Source: an uncultured Acidimicrobiales bacterium (GTDB lineage: Bacteria > Actinomycetota > Acidimicrobiia > Acidimicrobiales > Aldehydirespiratoraceae). Taken from it: a stretch of DNA of 64,000 nucleotides. Both the position numbers and the translations under genes were made by a program. The stretch is taken from NCBI GenBank assembly GCA_958296055.1, contig CATQHS010000001.1:289917-353916 (forward strand), given 5' to 3'. How positions within the stretch are numbered: the stretch's first letter is position 1; every line of letters starts with the position of its first letter. Shown piece after piece: positions 1 through 8,118 of the stretch. The notes under the pieces are model-generated. The model was not told the origin of the DNA. It saw nothing but the letters and a program-made list of their open reading frames with translations, and made no database searches.

Positions 1-447
1 GCCGGTGTACAGAACGACATGATCTGGTCAAGCGAAGATTTCCGCCAAACCGCTGAAATTCAAACTAACACTACCCACATTGGCAATGATCCAGAAGTAG
101 CCGTAGTAGCTAACGTCGCTACAGATGCAACTCTTGCGGTTCGCAACTACATCACCGCCACAAAAATGCCAGTTGGAAGCCTCACTACTATCCTCCCTGC
201 AAGCAGCCCACATCCCAGAGTCATCCCTGATGGTTCAATTGCTGCAGCCGTAGCAGTAGCCGCACGCGATGCCATACGCGGCCTTATAGAGTCAACACCT
301 GTCTCACACATTCACCTCTTCATAGCCACACCTGGAGCCTTCGCATTACTGTTAGGTCACCGCTGGAACGCTCTGCCTCCTACGACCGTCTATGAGCATC
401 TCGGTGCAGGCAATGGGTACACCCCCACCTTTCATATCACCGCTTAG
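1..447 (+). CDS. SAVED-domain protein, C-terminal part (CBASS-type sensor/effector), 5' end outside window
   Basis: The frame is open from base 1, so the gene starts upstream of the window and only its last 148 codons are seen. The C-terminus reads HLFIATPGAFALLLGHRWN followed by LPPTTVYEHL and a GYTPTF ending, which is the characteristic last strand-helix of SAVED domains. In this family SAVED binds cyclic oligonucleotides made by a CD-NTase or a CRISPR Cas10/Csm-Cmr complex and activates a fused effector (nuclease, TM or protease). The effector would be N-terminal and lies outside. Base composition is clearly more AT-rich than most of the window, in line with an accessory defence gene. It is followed by a decayed gene and a toxin module. 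Confidence 0.8.
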   Translation, partial: AGVQNDMIWSSEDFRQTAEIQTNTTHIGNDPEVAVVANVATDATLAVRNYITATKMPVGSLTTILPASSPHPRVIPDGSIAAAVAVAARDAIRGLIESTPVSHIHLFIATPGAFALLLGHRWNALPPTTVYEHLGAGNGYTPTFHITA

Positions 448-491
448 TCAAGTGGTGCCACTTCCAAACTCATATAATGGGGTAGTAACTT

Positions 492-980
492 TCAACCATG
501 CATCAAGGCACCTTCGATCTGTTCGCCCCCGGGCTCAGCTCGTTTCTTACGGTGCAACTCCGTGAATCGGCCGCTACCGGGATCGGTGAGGCGAACCTTG
601 CTCACTTCGGGCGACAAGTCGGAACCGATAGAGGCCAGCTCTTCAGCCGCCCTCGGGAGAAGCCGGTCGTCGCCGTCTCCGCAGCCCTCCCGCCAATCGA
701 GCATTCGCTCAAAGCACCAAGCGGGGACTGGCGGAAGGCACCCCGTTGTTGGACTCCACCGACAAGACCAGTCAACCTCGACAGAACCGGGAGAAGGCGA
801 GCACTGCTTGAGCAACCCTCCTCGCCGCGTCGGCTCGCTCGGCGATCCCCGTCGGTCCGTGCCTTCGCGCTGATGATCGACTATGAGCCGAAACGCCCTC
901 TGAACATGGCCCAAGGTGGCCTGCATGTGGCGCTGGCTGATGAACGGCCGGGGCCGATGCGGCGGTCTCCGTATGACCAA
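492..980 (-). pseudogene. Truncated, decayed copy of the 307-aa toxin-partner protein
   Basis: The translation aligns along most of its length with residues about 45-190 of the intact protein at 1506-2429: shared blocks include GHVQRAF/GHVLRAF, IGSDLSPEVS/IGSDLSPAVS, DPGSGR, RKKRAEP/RKKPAEP and GEQIEGALMHG/GEQIEDALLHG. It stops right after the last block, so the whole C-terminal third is missing. Only a TTG is available as start, and the sequence upstream (981-1089) no longer matches the N-terminus in a clean frame and holds no other gene. I read this as a duplicated and decayed remnant, not an expressed gene. Together with the toxin pair it marks recombination in this part of the window. Confidence 0.7.
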
Positions 981-1089
981 GCGGCGGGCGACGATCCGCT
1001 GCGCTCAGCAGACGTTCAGGTATCGGTCCCGACATCTTGAACGCTTAAGGGCGCACCATTCACCCGAGGGGCGAGATAATCAGTAGAAA

Positions 1090-1497
1090 TCAAGCGGCTT
1101 GAATCAACTCTAATTCAGGTATCCCGCAGAAATCTTGATCAGAGGAAGCAAGCGGACAGTCCAACAGTAGTGCCGTAGCAGCAATCCACGCATCTGCCTG
1201 ACCCATCTTGCGCCCTACCGACTTGCGCTCGTGGCGCAGTCGGGCGCAAACCTCTACCAAGTCTGGAGTAGGCCATATAACTTCATATTGTTGCAAATGA
1301 TGCTTCAGAGCCTGCTTGCGCTGGGTTCCCCACTTGCCATTGTAAGCACCAAACCACAACTCCTCCGATGTTTGAAATGAAACGACAGCATGTCGTCCGG
1401 TAATTTGTTCCTGATAGAAATCTGCCAACTCGCCTCCACGAATGAACTGCGAAACAACGTTAGTATCGACAACTACAGATGAGGCGGTTTCTGACAT
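1090..1497 (-). CDS. VapC-type PIN-domain toxin (putative ribonuclease)
   Basis: A 135-residue protein, the usual size of VapC. The N-terminus VVVDTNVVSQFI carries the first PIN-domain acidic residue in the DTN motif; a middle Glu lies in TSEELWFG; the C-terminal acidic cluster is GQADAWIAATAL followed by LASSDQDF. PIN toxins cleave RNA (often tRNA or rRNA) with Mg2+ held by these residues. It begins 8 nt after the stop of the 307-residue protein, so the two are probably cotranscribed, with the partner first as in vapBC modules. The partner is far larger than a normal VapB antitoxin. ATG start at 1495-1497; no strong ribosome-binding site, which fits translational coupling. Confidence 0.85.
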   Translation of the reverse strand: MSETASSVVVDTNVVSQFIRGGELADFYQEQITGRHAVVSFQTSEELWFGAYNGKWGTQRKQALKHHLQQYEVIWPTPDLVEVCARLRHERKSVGRKMGQADAWIAATALLLDCPLASSDQDFCGIPELELIQAA

Positions 1498-1505
1498 CGG
1501 TTATT

Positions 1506-2429
1506 TCAGCTCTTCCGGCCTTCTCGGATGGCTTGATCGAATGTCTCCCATTCTTCATCAGTCAAGTCAAACGTCACAATTTTGTCTGGATCAAAGATTT
1601 TTGGGTTGGGGTTGTTCTGGAAGGCTTCGAGGTCAAAGGGCTCGCGACAAGAGCGTGTACCCCTAATCTGTTCAACGTGAACAGTCTCCCAACTGTCATC
1701 ATCGTCCGGCAAGCACCCCCGGCCGTGGATCTCCACGTAGCTCGTTGCCAGCCGGAGCATCTCCCAGTCCAGAGAAGCGTCGAAGCACAGGAGCACCCGA
1801 CTGCCGTCGCCTACGTGCAACTGCGCCGTCCGATCGTGCCAGTTCACCTCTTTCAGCCAACCGTGCAACAAGGCATCCTCGATCTGTTCACCTAGGGGCT
1901 CGGCTGGTTTCTTGCGCCGAAACTCCAAGCACCGCCCGCTGCCGGGATCGGCGAAGCGAACCGCGCTCACCGCAGGCGACAAGTCCGAACCAATGGCGTC
2001 CAACTCCTCGGTCACTATCTGAGGGAACTGATCGTCGCCGCCGCATAGGCCCTCCTGCCAGCCGAGCAATCGCTCAACGGCCAAGCGGTGATCGGCCGGA
2101 GGCTGCCCGTTCTCGGACTCCGCCGACAAGACCAGTTCAGCCTCAACCGATCCGGTCGACGGCACGCCCTGCCTGAGCAGGCCAACTCGCCGCACCGGCT
2201 CAGCCAGCGGCCCGGGCTGATCGGCGCCGCCGTGCAGATGGGCGACCATATGCCGGAACGCCCTCAGGACATGGCCCAGAGCAGCCTGCATGTCCTCTGG
2301 GGGCACGCCGTCCTCTCCCACGCGAGGCCCTTCGAATGTGACGATCAGTTTGGTCACAACCCGATCTCCCGCTCGGCCGTCCAACTGCCTGTTGATTACT
2401 TTACATGATATTACAGCAGGGTTGGTCAT
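1506..2429 (-). CDS. 307-aa protein of unknown function, candidate antitoxin/partner of the PIN toxin
   Basis: No family is recognised. The N-terminal 190 residues include an acidic/hydrophobic stretch with the motifs GHVLRAF, DAIGSDLSP and DPGSGRCLEF, and are duplicated as a remnant at 492-980. The C-terminal third contains DSWETVHVEQIRGTRSC and ends with the acidic segment KIVTFDLTDEEWETFD then QAIREGRKS, a short helical tail such as an antitoxin uses to clamp a PIN toxin. The stop lies 8 nt before the vapC start, on the same strand. The toxin-antitoxin role is inferred only from position and the C-terminal shape; the size is unusual for VapB. It is divergent from the GNAT gene, with 33 nt between starts. 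Confidence 0.6.
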   Translation of the reverse strand: MTNPAVISCKVINRQLDGRAGDRVVTKLIVTFEGPRVGEDGVPPEDMQAALGHVLRAFRHMVAHLHGGADQPGPLAEPVRRVGLLRQGVPSTGSVEAELVLSAESENGQPPADHRLAVERLLGWQEGLCGGDDQFPQIVTEELDAIGSDLSPAVSAVRFADPGSGRCLEFRRKKPAEPLGEQIEDALLHGWLKEVNWHDRTAQLHVGDGSRVLLCFDASLDWEMLRLATSYVEIHGRGCLPDDDDSWETVHVEQIRGTRSCREPFDLEAFQNNPNPKIFDPDKIVTFDLTDEEWETFDQAIREGRKS

Positions 2430-2462
2430 GCAACACCCACCGCACCGTTTAGCCTAGGCGCC

Positions 2463-3479
2463 ATGCGGCTGGTGGACGGCCGGGAGCTGGGGGCGGCGGA
2501 GACGGCGGCCGCGCTCGCCCTGCAACAGCGAATCGACTTGGCCAAGGACCCGCACATCCCGCCCACCTCTGAAGCCGAACTGCGGGCGGTACTGGCCAGC
2601 GACGCCACCAACTACGCCCGCCACGAGCGGATCGTGGCCTTCGACGGCGACGAGGCCGCGGCCATCGGCCACGTCGAACTCACCAACGACCCCAACAACC
2701 CCGAGCTGGCCGAGATCGAGATCATCACCGACGACATCGACAGCCCCGCCGTCGCCCCCCTGCTGGCCGCCGTCCTGGAGCGGGCCCGGGCCGACGGTCG
2801 CACGTCGGTCATCATCTGGGACTACCACACCCCTCAGCGCCACCGGTTCTGGACCGGCCTGGGTGCAGAGCTGCGCTACACCGAGCAGGAGTCCGACCTC
2901 GACCTGACATCGGTGGACCCCGACCTGATGGAGCGCTGGATGACGGCTGGGCCCCGAGACCTGCACCTGGCCCGCTGGACCGGCCCCTGCCCCGACCAGT
3001 GGATCGACGCCTTGGTGGAGATCACCAACGCCATGAACGACGCCCCCACCGACGACCTGGACATGGTCGACTACGAGGTGGACTCGGCCATGGTCCAAGC
3101 CGAGATCGCGGCCCGGGCCGCCTGCGGGCTCGACTACAAGGTGATCCTGGCCCTAGGCCCCGACCGCGCCGCCCCGGCGGGCGCCACCGAGGTGTTCGTC
3201 AACCGGCACCGGCCCGAATGCTCCTGGCAGTGGAGCACGGTGGTGCTGGCCTCCCACCGGGGCCAAGGCATCGCCAAACGGCTCAAGGCCGAGATGTGGC
3301 GGTGGCTGCGCGACGACGAGCCGCAGGTGACCGGTCTGCGCACCGGCAACGCCCACTCCAACGCGGCCATGCTGGCCATCAACGACGAGATGGGGTTCCG
3401 CCCCGTCCACTCCATGGGCACCTGGCAAGCCGACCTCAACACGCTGATGTCAGCCCTCACCCCAAGGACGAGGCCCTAG
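2463..3479 (+). CDS. Double-GNAT N-acetyltransferase
   Basis: 338 residues. The C-terminal half has a clear GNAT acetyl-CoA pyrophosphate loop HRGQGIAKRLKAEM, preceded by the beta strand QWSTVVLAS and followed by NAHSNAAMLAINDEMGFRP, the typical motif B region. The N-terminal half (about residues 1-165) looks like a degenerate first GNAT fold without a clean Q/RxxGxG loop, as in mycothiol synthase-like and other two-domain GNAT proteins of Actinobacteria. It would move an acetyl group from acetyl-CoA to an amine; the substrate cannot be told. ATG start at 2463. It is divergent from the toxin-partner gene and is followed by a hairpin terminator candidate. Confidence 0.85.
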   Translation: MRLVDGRELGAAETAAALALQQRIDLAKDPHIPPTSEAELRAVLASDATNYARHERIVAFDGDEAAAIGHVELTNDPNNPELAEIEIITDDIDSPAVAPLLAAVLERARADGRTSVIIWDYHTPQRHRFWTGLGAELRYTEQESDLDLTSVDPDLMERWMTAGPRDLHLARWTGPCPDQWIDALVEITNAMNDAPTDDLDMVDYEVDSAMVQAEIAARAACGLDYKVILALGPDRAAPAGATEVFVNRHRPECSWQWSTVVLASHRGQGIAKRLKAEMWRWLRDDEPQVTGLRTGNAHSNAAMLAINDEMGFRPVHSMGTWQADLNTLMSALTPRTRP

Positions 3480-3527
3480 CTGTGAATCCGCGGTTGCCGC
3501 CGCCGGAGGCGACGAAACCAGCCTAAG

Positions 3528-3546
3528 ACGGCCGGATTCCGGCCGT
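3528..3546 (+). terminator. Hairpin after the GNAT gene, possible terminator
   Basis: A near-perfect short hairpin, ACGGCCGG-ATT-CCGGCCGT, lies 49 nt after the GNAT stop. The stem is 8 bp of mostly G-C pairs. The following bases are TATTGACA, with no real T-run, so it is a weak intrinsic terminator at best. Confidence 0.4.
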
Positions 3547-3548
3547 TA

Positions 3549-3578
3549 TTGACAAACCCGCGTGTTATAGATTAACCT
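3549..3578 (+). promoter_or_regulatory. Candidate housekeeping sigma-factor promoter for the lipoprotein gene
   Basis: A perfect -35 box TTGACA at 3549-3554 is followed after 17-18 nt by TTAACCT (3572-3578), which can serve as a -10. This is in the AT-rich gap 33 nt before the GTG start at 3611. Seen by eye only. Confidence 0.4.
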
Positions 3579-3610
3579 GCCACTAAAGTGTTCCGGGATT
3601 GGAGCATAGG

Positions 3611-4489
3611 GTGCTACGATCCGTAATAGTCTTATTGGTAGCCTGGGTCTCTCTATTGGGATGCGTAGTCAATGATGCTTCCGAAGATTTGAACGGAGCC
3701 GAACTGTCTCTAGAAGGATATCAAACTGACCTGCTAGGTCTGTTTCCGTACGATCCAAAAGAAGGGTTTGATTCAGCCGAAATAACTGGAATACTTGTTA
3801 TTGAAGAGCCCTGCGTGTATGTCGAACTCACATTCGACGGAGAAGTACAGCTTACGGTTGACGGTAAACCATATCGCAGTTTCGTGAGTCTCCCGGAACC
3901 GTTGACACGCTTCAACCCGACCACTAACCAAATCTGGGTTGATGATATAGGCCCGATGACTAGCGGCGACCTTGTTCTTCTCAGTGGGGGTATAAGCGAG
4001 GGCAAGAGACCCAAAAGATATGAAGGAGCGTGCGTAGCGTATTCAGAAACGACGGCTGTCTCCATGAGGCCGTGGACTTGGGATCCGCGAGAACTGTATA
4101 CACCACGTAAAAACATCCAGGCTAGACAATTACTAAATGGGATATGGCCATACGACACAAAGAAGAATTACAGCACCGTTGAAATCTTCGGAACTCTTGT
4201 TCTAGAGGAACCGTGCGTGTACATTGAGCTATCACTTGACGGACATACGCAACATACCGTTGAAGGCGAACTAGTTCGCAGCTTCGTCAAGCTTCCCGAT
4301 TCGAGGACATTCTACAGCCCAACTACCAGTAGAATATGGACATCTGGCACAACTCCAATGAACAACGGCGACCCTATCCTGATTCATGGCACAATGAGTG
4401 AAACCACTAACATCCAAACCTACGAAGACGTATGCCTTGCCCATTCCGAAACAACAGCCGTCTCCATGGAACTGTGGTCAGGTAGGTGA
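3611..4489 (+). CDS. Lipoprotein with two tandem copies of an uncharacterised ~115-aa domain
   Basis: I chose the GTG at 3611 because GGAG sits 6 nt upstream (3601-3604); an in-frame TTG at 3599 is a worse start. The N-terminus MLRSVIVLLVAWVSLLGC is a type II signal peptide with lipobox LLGC (Cys18), so the protein is likely anchored outside the membrane. The mature part is two repeats of the same module: each has L-F/W-PYD, a 'VIEEPCVYVEL / VLEEPCVYIEL' block, RSFV, a proline-containing loop, an 'NPTT / SPTT' loop, GDLVLLSGG/GDPILIHGT, Y-E-x-C and ends with SETTAVSM. Two Cys per repeat could form a disulfide. No known family is recognised. Base composition is much more AT-rich than most of the window, suggesting transfer. 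Confidence 0.75.
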   Translation: MLRSVIVLLVAWVSLLGCVVNDASEDLNGAELSLEGYQTDLLGLFPYDPKEGFDSAEITGILVIEEPCVYVELTFDGEVQLTVDGKPYRSFVSLPEPLTRFNPTTNQIWVDDIGPMTSGDLVLLSGGISEGKRPKRYEGACVAYSETTAVSMRPWTWDPRELYTPRKNIQARQLLNGIWPYDTKKNYSTVEIFGTLVLEEPCVYIELSLDGHTQHTVEGELVRSFVKLPDSRTFYSPTTSRIWTSGTTPMNNGDPILIHGTMSETTNIQTYEDVCLAHSETTAVSMELWSGR

Positions 4490-4571
4490 CTCGTCACAGA
4501 AAGAGTGCCGCGGCGGCCCATCATCCCACCCGGCGAAGAGAAAGCGCCGTAGCGGTGTTCGCCGACTGCCG

Positions 4572-6476
4572 TCAGCCCTCACCCCGATCTGATTCCGGAA
4601 ACAGGTCGTTGACTAGCTCTATGGAGTCGGGGCACACCGGGGTTCGGGCTATCCAGGCGGGCAGGTCGGCCACCGCTACCTCGTCCAGGGCCACCACCTC
4701 GCCGTCGGCGGGGGCCAGTTCCCGGTCGTCGACCACCTCGAAGACCCGGCCGTGCCAGCGGATGTCGCCGATGTCGCACACCCGGGGGCCGAGGTCCACC
4801 AGATCGCCGGGGGCGACGGCCAGACCGGCCTCTTCGCCCAGCTCCCGGGCGGCGGCGATGGGCCACGACTCCCCCACCGCGGGGACGCCGCTGAAGGCCA
4901 CATCCCACATGGAGGCGAACACGTCCTTCCAGTCGGCCCGCTGATGCACCACCAGCGCCCCCGACGACCGGCGCACCATGACGATCACGTTGCGGTGCCA
5001 CAGGTTGCGGGCCCGCATCTCGGCCCGGCTGACCACCCCGACCACCCGACCCCCCTCGTCCAACTCCTCCACCAGCTCGGCACCGGGCGAGCCGGGCCCG
5101 GCATCAGCTCCTACACCGGCACCCGCGCCGCCGCTCGGCTGGTCGCCGGCCCATGTCCACGGCGCGCCCCTCGACCCGGCGGCCCCCGACTCGGCACTGC
5201 CGCCTCCCGAACTCGGTCCCCCGGCGCCCGAACCCGCCAGCAGGCGGCGGCGCAGCAGGTCTAGGGCGCTGATGGTGGTGAACTGGCGGACCCGGGGGCG
5301 GTCGAAAGGCAAAGACAGCTTCACCGCCTCGCCCCGGCCGTCGAGCCACAGGCCCACCCACACCGTGCCGGGCTCGGCCCCCTCGTGGGGCTCGGGGCCG
5401 GCCGCCCCGGTGGTGGCCAGGCCCACATCGCAGCCGAGCAGATCACACACCCGCTCAGCCAGGCCCAGCGCCATCTCCTCGCTCACCGCGGCCACGTCGG
5501 GCGCCCCCACCACGCCGGTCTTCACCGACCGGTCATAAGCCACCACCCCGCCCCGGAAAACAACGCTGACCCCGGCGACCTCGGTGATGCGGGCCGCGAT
5601 CAGCCCGCCGGTCACCGACTCGGCCACCCCCAGGGTGAGGCCCCGGTCCTCCAGCAGGCCGAGCACCACCGACTCCATGGTGTCGCCGTCGGTCCCGAAC
5701 ACGGAGTCGCCGATCAGCTCCCGCACCCGGCCCTCCACCCCATCCAGCGCCCGGCCCACGCTGGCGGGATCGGCACCCTTGGCCGTGATCCGCACCTTGA
5801 GCCCCTCCCAGCCGCTGGCCAGAAAGGCGATGGTGGCCTCGCCGGTGCGATCAAGGCGGGCAATCTCGCCGTCGAGGACCTCGGCCAGGCCCGACTCGGA
5901 CCGGCCCCAGGTGCGCAACACCCGGCTGGCTATCACCGACCTCGTCCCGGCCCGCTCCACCAGATCGGGGAGCACCGCCTCGGCCATCATCTCGCGCATC
6001 TCCCAGGGCACGCCGGGCACGGCGTAGACCACCTTGTCCCGACCGCCCCGCCGGACGGGGCACACCAGGCCGGGGGCGGTGCCGGGCTGGACCCCGATGA
6101 CCGACGCCCCGACCGGGACGTCGGCCTGGCGCAGGTTGTTGGCCGCCATCTCCCGGCCCCGGCGGGCGAACCGGGAGCGGATCCGCTCGGCCACCGCCGG
6201 GTCGCGCACCAACTCGGCATCCATGACCGCGGCCAGGGCGTCGCGGGTGATGTCGTCGGGGGTGGGGCCGAGCCCGCCGCAGACGATCACCGCGTCGCTG
6301 CGATCAAGGGCCAGCTCCAGCGCCCCGACCAGCCGGCCGTGGTTGTCGCCCACCTTGGTGTGGTGGAAGCTGTCGATCCCCGCGGCGGCGAGCTGCTCGC
6401 CGATCCAGGCCGAGTTGGTGTCCACCACCTGCCCCAGCAACAGCTCGGTGCCCACCGCCACCACCTCGCAGTTCAC
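4572..6476 (-). CDS. cinA: CinA-like protein fused to a C-terminal Nudix hydrolase
   Basis: 634 residues, well above the ~415 usual for CinA. Residues 1-170 are the MoCF/COG1058 domain (VAVGTELLLGQVVDTN; GGLGPTPDDITRD). Residues about 270-410 are the COG1546 amidase domain with GVAESVTGGLIA and ATTGAAGP, the NMN-deamidase signature. A Gly/Ala/Ser-rich linker of about 60 residues follows, then a complete Nudix domain with box GVPAVGE-x7-RELGEEAGL (G-x5-E-x7-REUxEExGU). CinA-type enzymes recycle NMN and may hydrolyse ADP-ribose; a fused Nudix domain could supply or extend pyrophosphatase activity. GTG start at 6476. It follows pgsA, as is common, through a 15-codon bridging mini-ORF. Confidence 0.9.
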   Translation of the reverse strand: MNCEVVAVGTELLLGQVVDTNSAWIGEQLAAAGIDSFHHTKVGDNHGRLVGALELALDRSDAVIVCGGLGPTPDDITRDALAAVMDAELVRDPAVAERIRSRFARRGREMAANNLRQADVPVGASVIGVQPGTAPGLVCPVRRGGRDKVVYAVPGVPWEMREMMAEAVLPDLVERAGTRSVIASRVLRTWGRSESGLAEVLDGEIARLDRTGEATIAFLASGWEGLKVRITAKGADPASVGRALDGVEGRVRELIGDSVFGTDGDTMESVVLGLLEDRGLTLGVAESVTGGLIAARITEVAGVSVVFRGGVVAYDRSVKTGVVGAPDVAAVSEEMALGLAERVCDLLGCDVGLATTGAAGPEPHEGAEPGTVWVGLWLDGRGEAVKLSLPFDRPRVRQFTTISALDLLRRRLLAGSGAGGPSSGGGSAESGAAGSRGAPWTWAGDQPSGGAGAGVGADAGPGSPGAELVEELDEGGRVVGVVSRAEMRARNLWHRNVIVMVRRSSGALVVHQRADWKDVFASMWDVAFSGVPAVGESWPIAAARELGEEAGLAVAPGDLVDLGPRVCDIGDIRWHGRVFEVVDDRELAPADGEVVALDEVAVADLPAWIARTPVCPDSIELVNDLFPESDRGEG

Positions 6477-6520
6477 CGGCCAGCGCCCCCGCCCAAGCCC
6501 ACCGCCACCTCGCAGTTCAC
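6473..6520 (-). other. Bridging mini-ORF pgsA-cinA (duplicated cinA start)
   Basis: A 15-codon frame (MNCEVAVGLGGGAGR) begins with a GTG overlapping the pgsA stop (GTGA) and ends with a TGA overlapping the cinA GTG (GTGA). Its first bases, GTGAACTGCGAGGTGG, are the same as the real cinA start, so the cinA 5' end was duplicated into the gap. Translation of the peptide is not proven; the geometry would let terminating ribosomes pass from pgsA to cinA. Confidence 0.55.
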
Positions 6521-7107
6521 GAGGGCTCGCCGGGGCCGGGAACTCCCGCCGAGCGGGCGTCGAGCAGGTACTGGGCCCCGGTGACCACGGTGAAGGCCAC
6601 CGCCACCCACAAGGCGGCGGTCAGCACCGCGTCGGCGTCCCCGAGCGGGGGCAGCAGGGCCAGGGCCATGGCCGTTCCCTGCACGAAGGTCTTGTACTTG
6701 GCCGAGCGCCGGGCCGGTATCACCACGCCCTCCCCCACCCAGCGGGTCCGCCAGGCGGTGATCCCCAGTTCGCGCCCGGCGATGATGGTCACCGGCAGCC
6801 ACCAGTAGCGCTCCACCGACACCAAACAGAAGCCAGCGCCGAGCACCACCACCTTGTCGGCCAGCGGATCCAGGAAAGCGCCGCCCCGGGTCTCGACGCC
6901 GGACCGACGGGCCACCCGGCCATCGAAGAAGTCGGTGCCAGCCATGACCACGCCCAAGCCGAAGGCGGCCCACGACGCCCCCTTCGTGGCGGAAGCGTCG
7001 AGGATCAGCCAGAACAGCAAGGGCGACAGCACCAGCCGGGTGAGGGTCAAAAGGTTGGCCGGATGCAGGATCAACGCCCTGGTGCGAGGCTCACCGGCGG
7101 CGGTCAT
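6517..7107 (-). CDS. pgsA: CDP-diacylglycerol--glycerol-3-phosphate 3-phosphatidyltransferase
   Basis: 196 residues with the CDP-alcohol phosphatidyltransferase signature DG-RV-AR-x8-G-x3-D-x3-D seen as DGRVARRSG then GGAFLDPLADK (about residues 62-84), preceded by an N-terminal membrane helix NLLTLTRLVLSPLLFWLIL and followed by further hydrophobic segments. It makes phosphatidylglycerol phosphate from CDP-diacylglycerol and glycerol-3-phosphate at the inner membrane, the committed step to phosphatidylglycerol and cardiolipin. The last residues (PGPGEPS) are soluble. The next gene is cinA, the usual neighbour. ATG start at 7105-7107; a copy of this start region lies 74 nt upstream. Confidence 0.92.
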   Translation of the reverse strand: MTAAGEPRTRALILHPANLLTLTRLVLSPLLFWLILDASATKGASWAAFGLGVVMAGTDFFDGRVARRSGVETRGGAFLDPLADKVVVLGAGFCLVSVERYWWLPVTIIAGRELGITAWRTRWVGEGVVIPARRSAKYKTFVQGTAMALALLPPLGDADAVLTAALWVAVAFTVVTGAQYLLDARSAGVPGPGEPS

Positions 7108-7181
7108 GGCCCGAGCCGACGAAGCAAGCTGGAGCTGCCGGTTCGCCCCCAGCCGGTGCGAGGCTCACCCGCGGCGGTCAT
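7104..7181 (-). other. Leader mini-ORF upstream of pgsA (duplicated pgsA start)
   Basis: About 35 bp spanning the pgsA start (7083-7119) recurs upstream at 7157-7191 with two or three mismatches. The upstream ATG (7181) opens a 25-codon frame starting MTAAGEPRTG, the same as PgsA, which then shifts frame relative to PgsA and ends in CCATGA, whose TGA overlaps the real pgsA ATG by 4 nt. It would act as a leader peptide coupled to pgsA. Confidence 0.5.
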
Positions 7182-7293
7182 GCCCCGAGCCTAGGCGGGC
7201 ACCGGCCGGGTCCGGGGAGAGGTCCGGCCCAGGTGGTCGCTGGTACCGTGGCCCGCTGCAACCGCGGCCGAGAATCGTCAACGGCAATGGAAC

Positions 7294-8118
7294 ATGATGC
7301 CCACAGCTAACCGGTCCGGCGCATCCCCCGACTCCCCCGGCACCAGCGGCCTGCCCGTGCGAAGAGTGCTTCACGCCTACCAGCAGGTCGCCCACCAGCT
7401 CCAGGACCTGATCACCAAGGGCGGCCTCGCCCCGGGCGAGCGCCTCCCCGCCGAGGGCAAGATGGCCGAGCAGTTCGGGGTGAGCCGCAGCACCGTCAGG
7501 GAGGCGCTGCGCGGGCTCTCGTCGCAGAACCTCGTTCACACCAAGCAGGGCGTGAACGGCGGCACGTTCGTGACTGAGCCGTCGGCCGACCAGACCCGGA
7601 CCTACCTCGAAACCACGATCGGGCTGCTCTCGGGGTCCGAGGCCATCACCGTCGACGAGCTCCTCGAAGCTCGCGAGCTGTTCGAGGTGCCGGCCGCCCG
7701 GCTGGCCGCCACCCGCCGGACGAGCGACCAACTCGAGGAGTTGAAGTCGGCCCTAACCCCCGACTCGGCAGCAACCGGCCAGGCGAAACCCGGCCAGACC
7801 TCACCCGGCCCGCCGAAACCCGGCCAGGCCAACCTGGCCCACAACTTCGAGGGCCACCGGAACTTCCACGTGGCCATCCTGAAGGCGTCGGGCAACCGCT
7901 TGCTCGAAGTCATCACCCTGCCCCTGTTCAACGTGCTGAGGACCAGGTTCCTGCGCGACACCGCCTCGCCGGACTTCTGGCTAACCGTGGACCGCGACCA
8001 CGAGGACATCTACGCGGCCATCGAGACGGCCGACGCCGACGCGGCGGCCCGGCTGATGTCGGAACACCTCCGGCGACTACGGGCGCTCTACGAGCGGATC
8101 GACCGAACCCGGCGCTGA
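7294..8118 (+). CDS. GntR-family (FadR/FCD subfamily) transcriptional regulator
   Basis: Residues about 25-95 form a winged helix of the GntR type: YQQVAHQLQDLI, LAPGERLPAEGKMAEQFGVS, then RSTVREALRGL and the wing HTKQGVNGGTFV. The C-terminal part is an all-helical FCD effector domain with ELLEARELFEVPAARLAA, HRNFHVAILKASGN and DHEDIYAAIETADADAAARLM, where the Asp and His residues usually bind a metal and a carboxylate ligand. An insertion between FCD helices is low-complexity and internally duplicated (GQAKPGQ). It stands at the left end of the catabolic island and is the best candidate for its regulator. Tail-to-tail with the hydrolase gene, overlapping it by 42 nt. Start at the first of two adjacent ATGs. 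Confidence 0.9.
   Translation: MMPTANRSGASPDSPGTSGLPVRRVLHAYQQVAHQLQDLITKGGLAPGERLPAEGKMAEQFGVSRSTVREALRGLSSQNLVHTKQGVNGGTFVTEPSADQTRTYLETTIGLLSGSEAITVDELLEARELFEVPAARLAATRRTSDQLEELKSALTPDSAATGQAKPGQTSPGPPKPGQANLAHNFEGHRNFHVAILKASGNRLLEVITLPLFNVLRTRFLRDTASPDFWLTVDRDHEDIYAAIETADADAAARLMSEHLRRLRALYERIDRTRR

Noticed and set aside
492-1040. Plus-strand frames at 498-1040 as genes
   Set aside because: They are antisense to a clear remnant of the 307-aa gene and match nothing.
3528-3546. Hairpin at 3528-3546 as attachment site or riboswitch
   Set aside because: Too short and simple; a terminator-like hairpin explains it.
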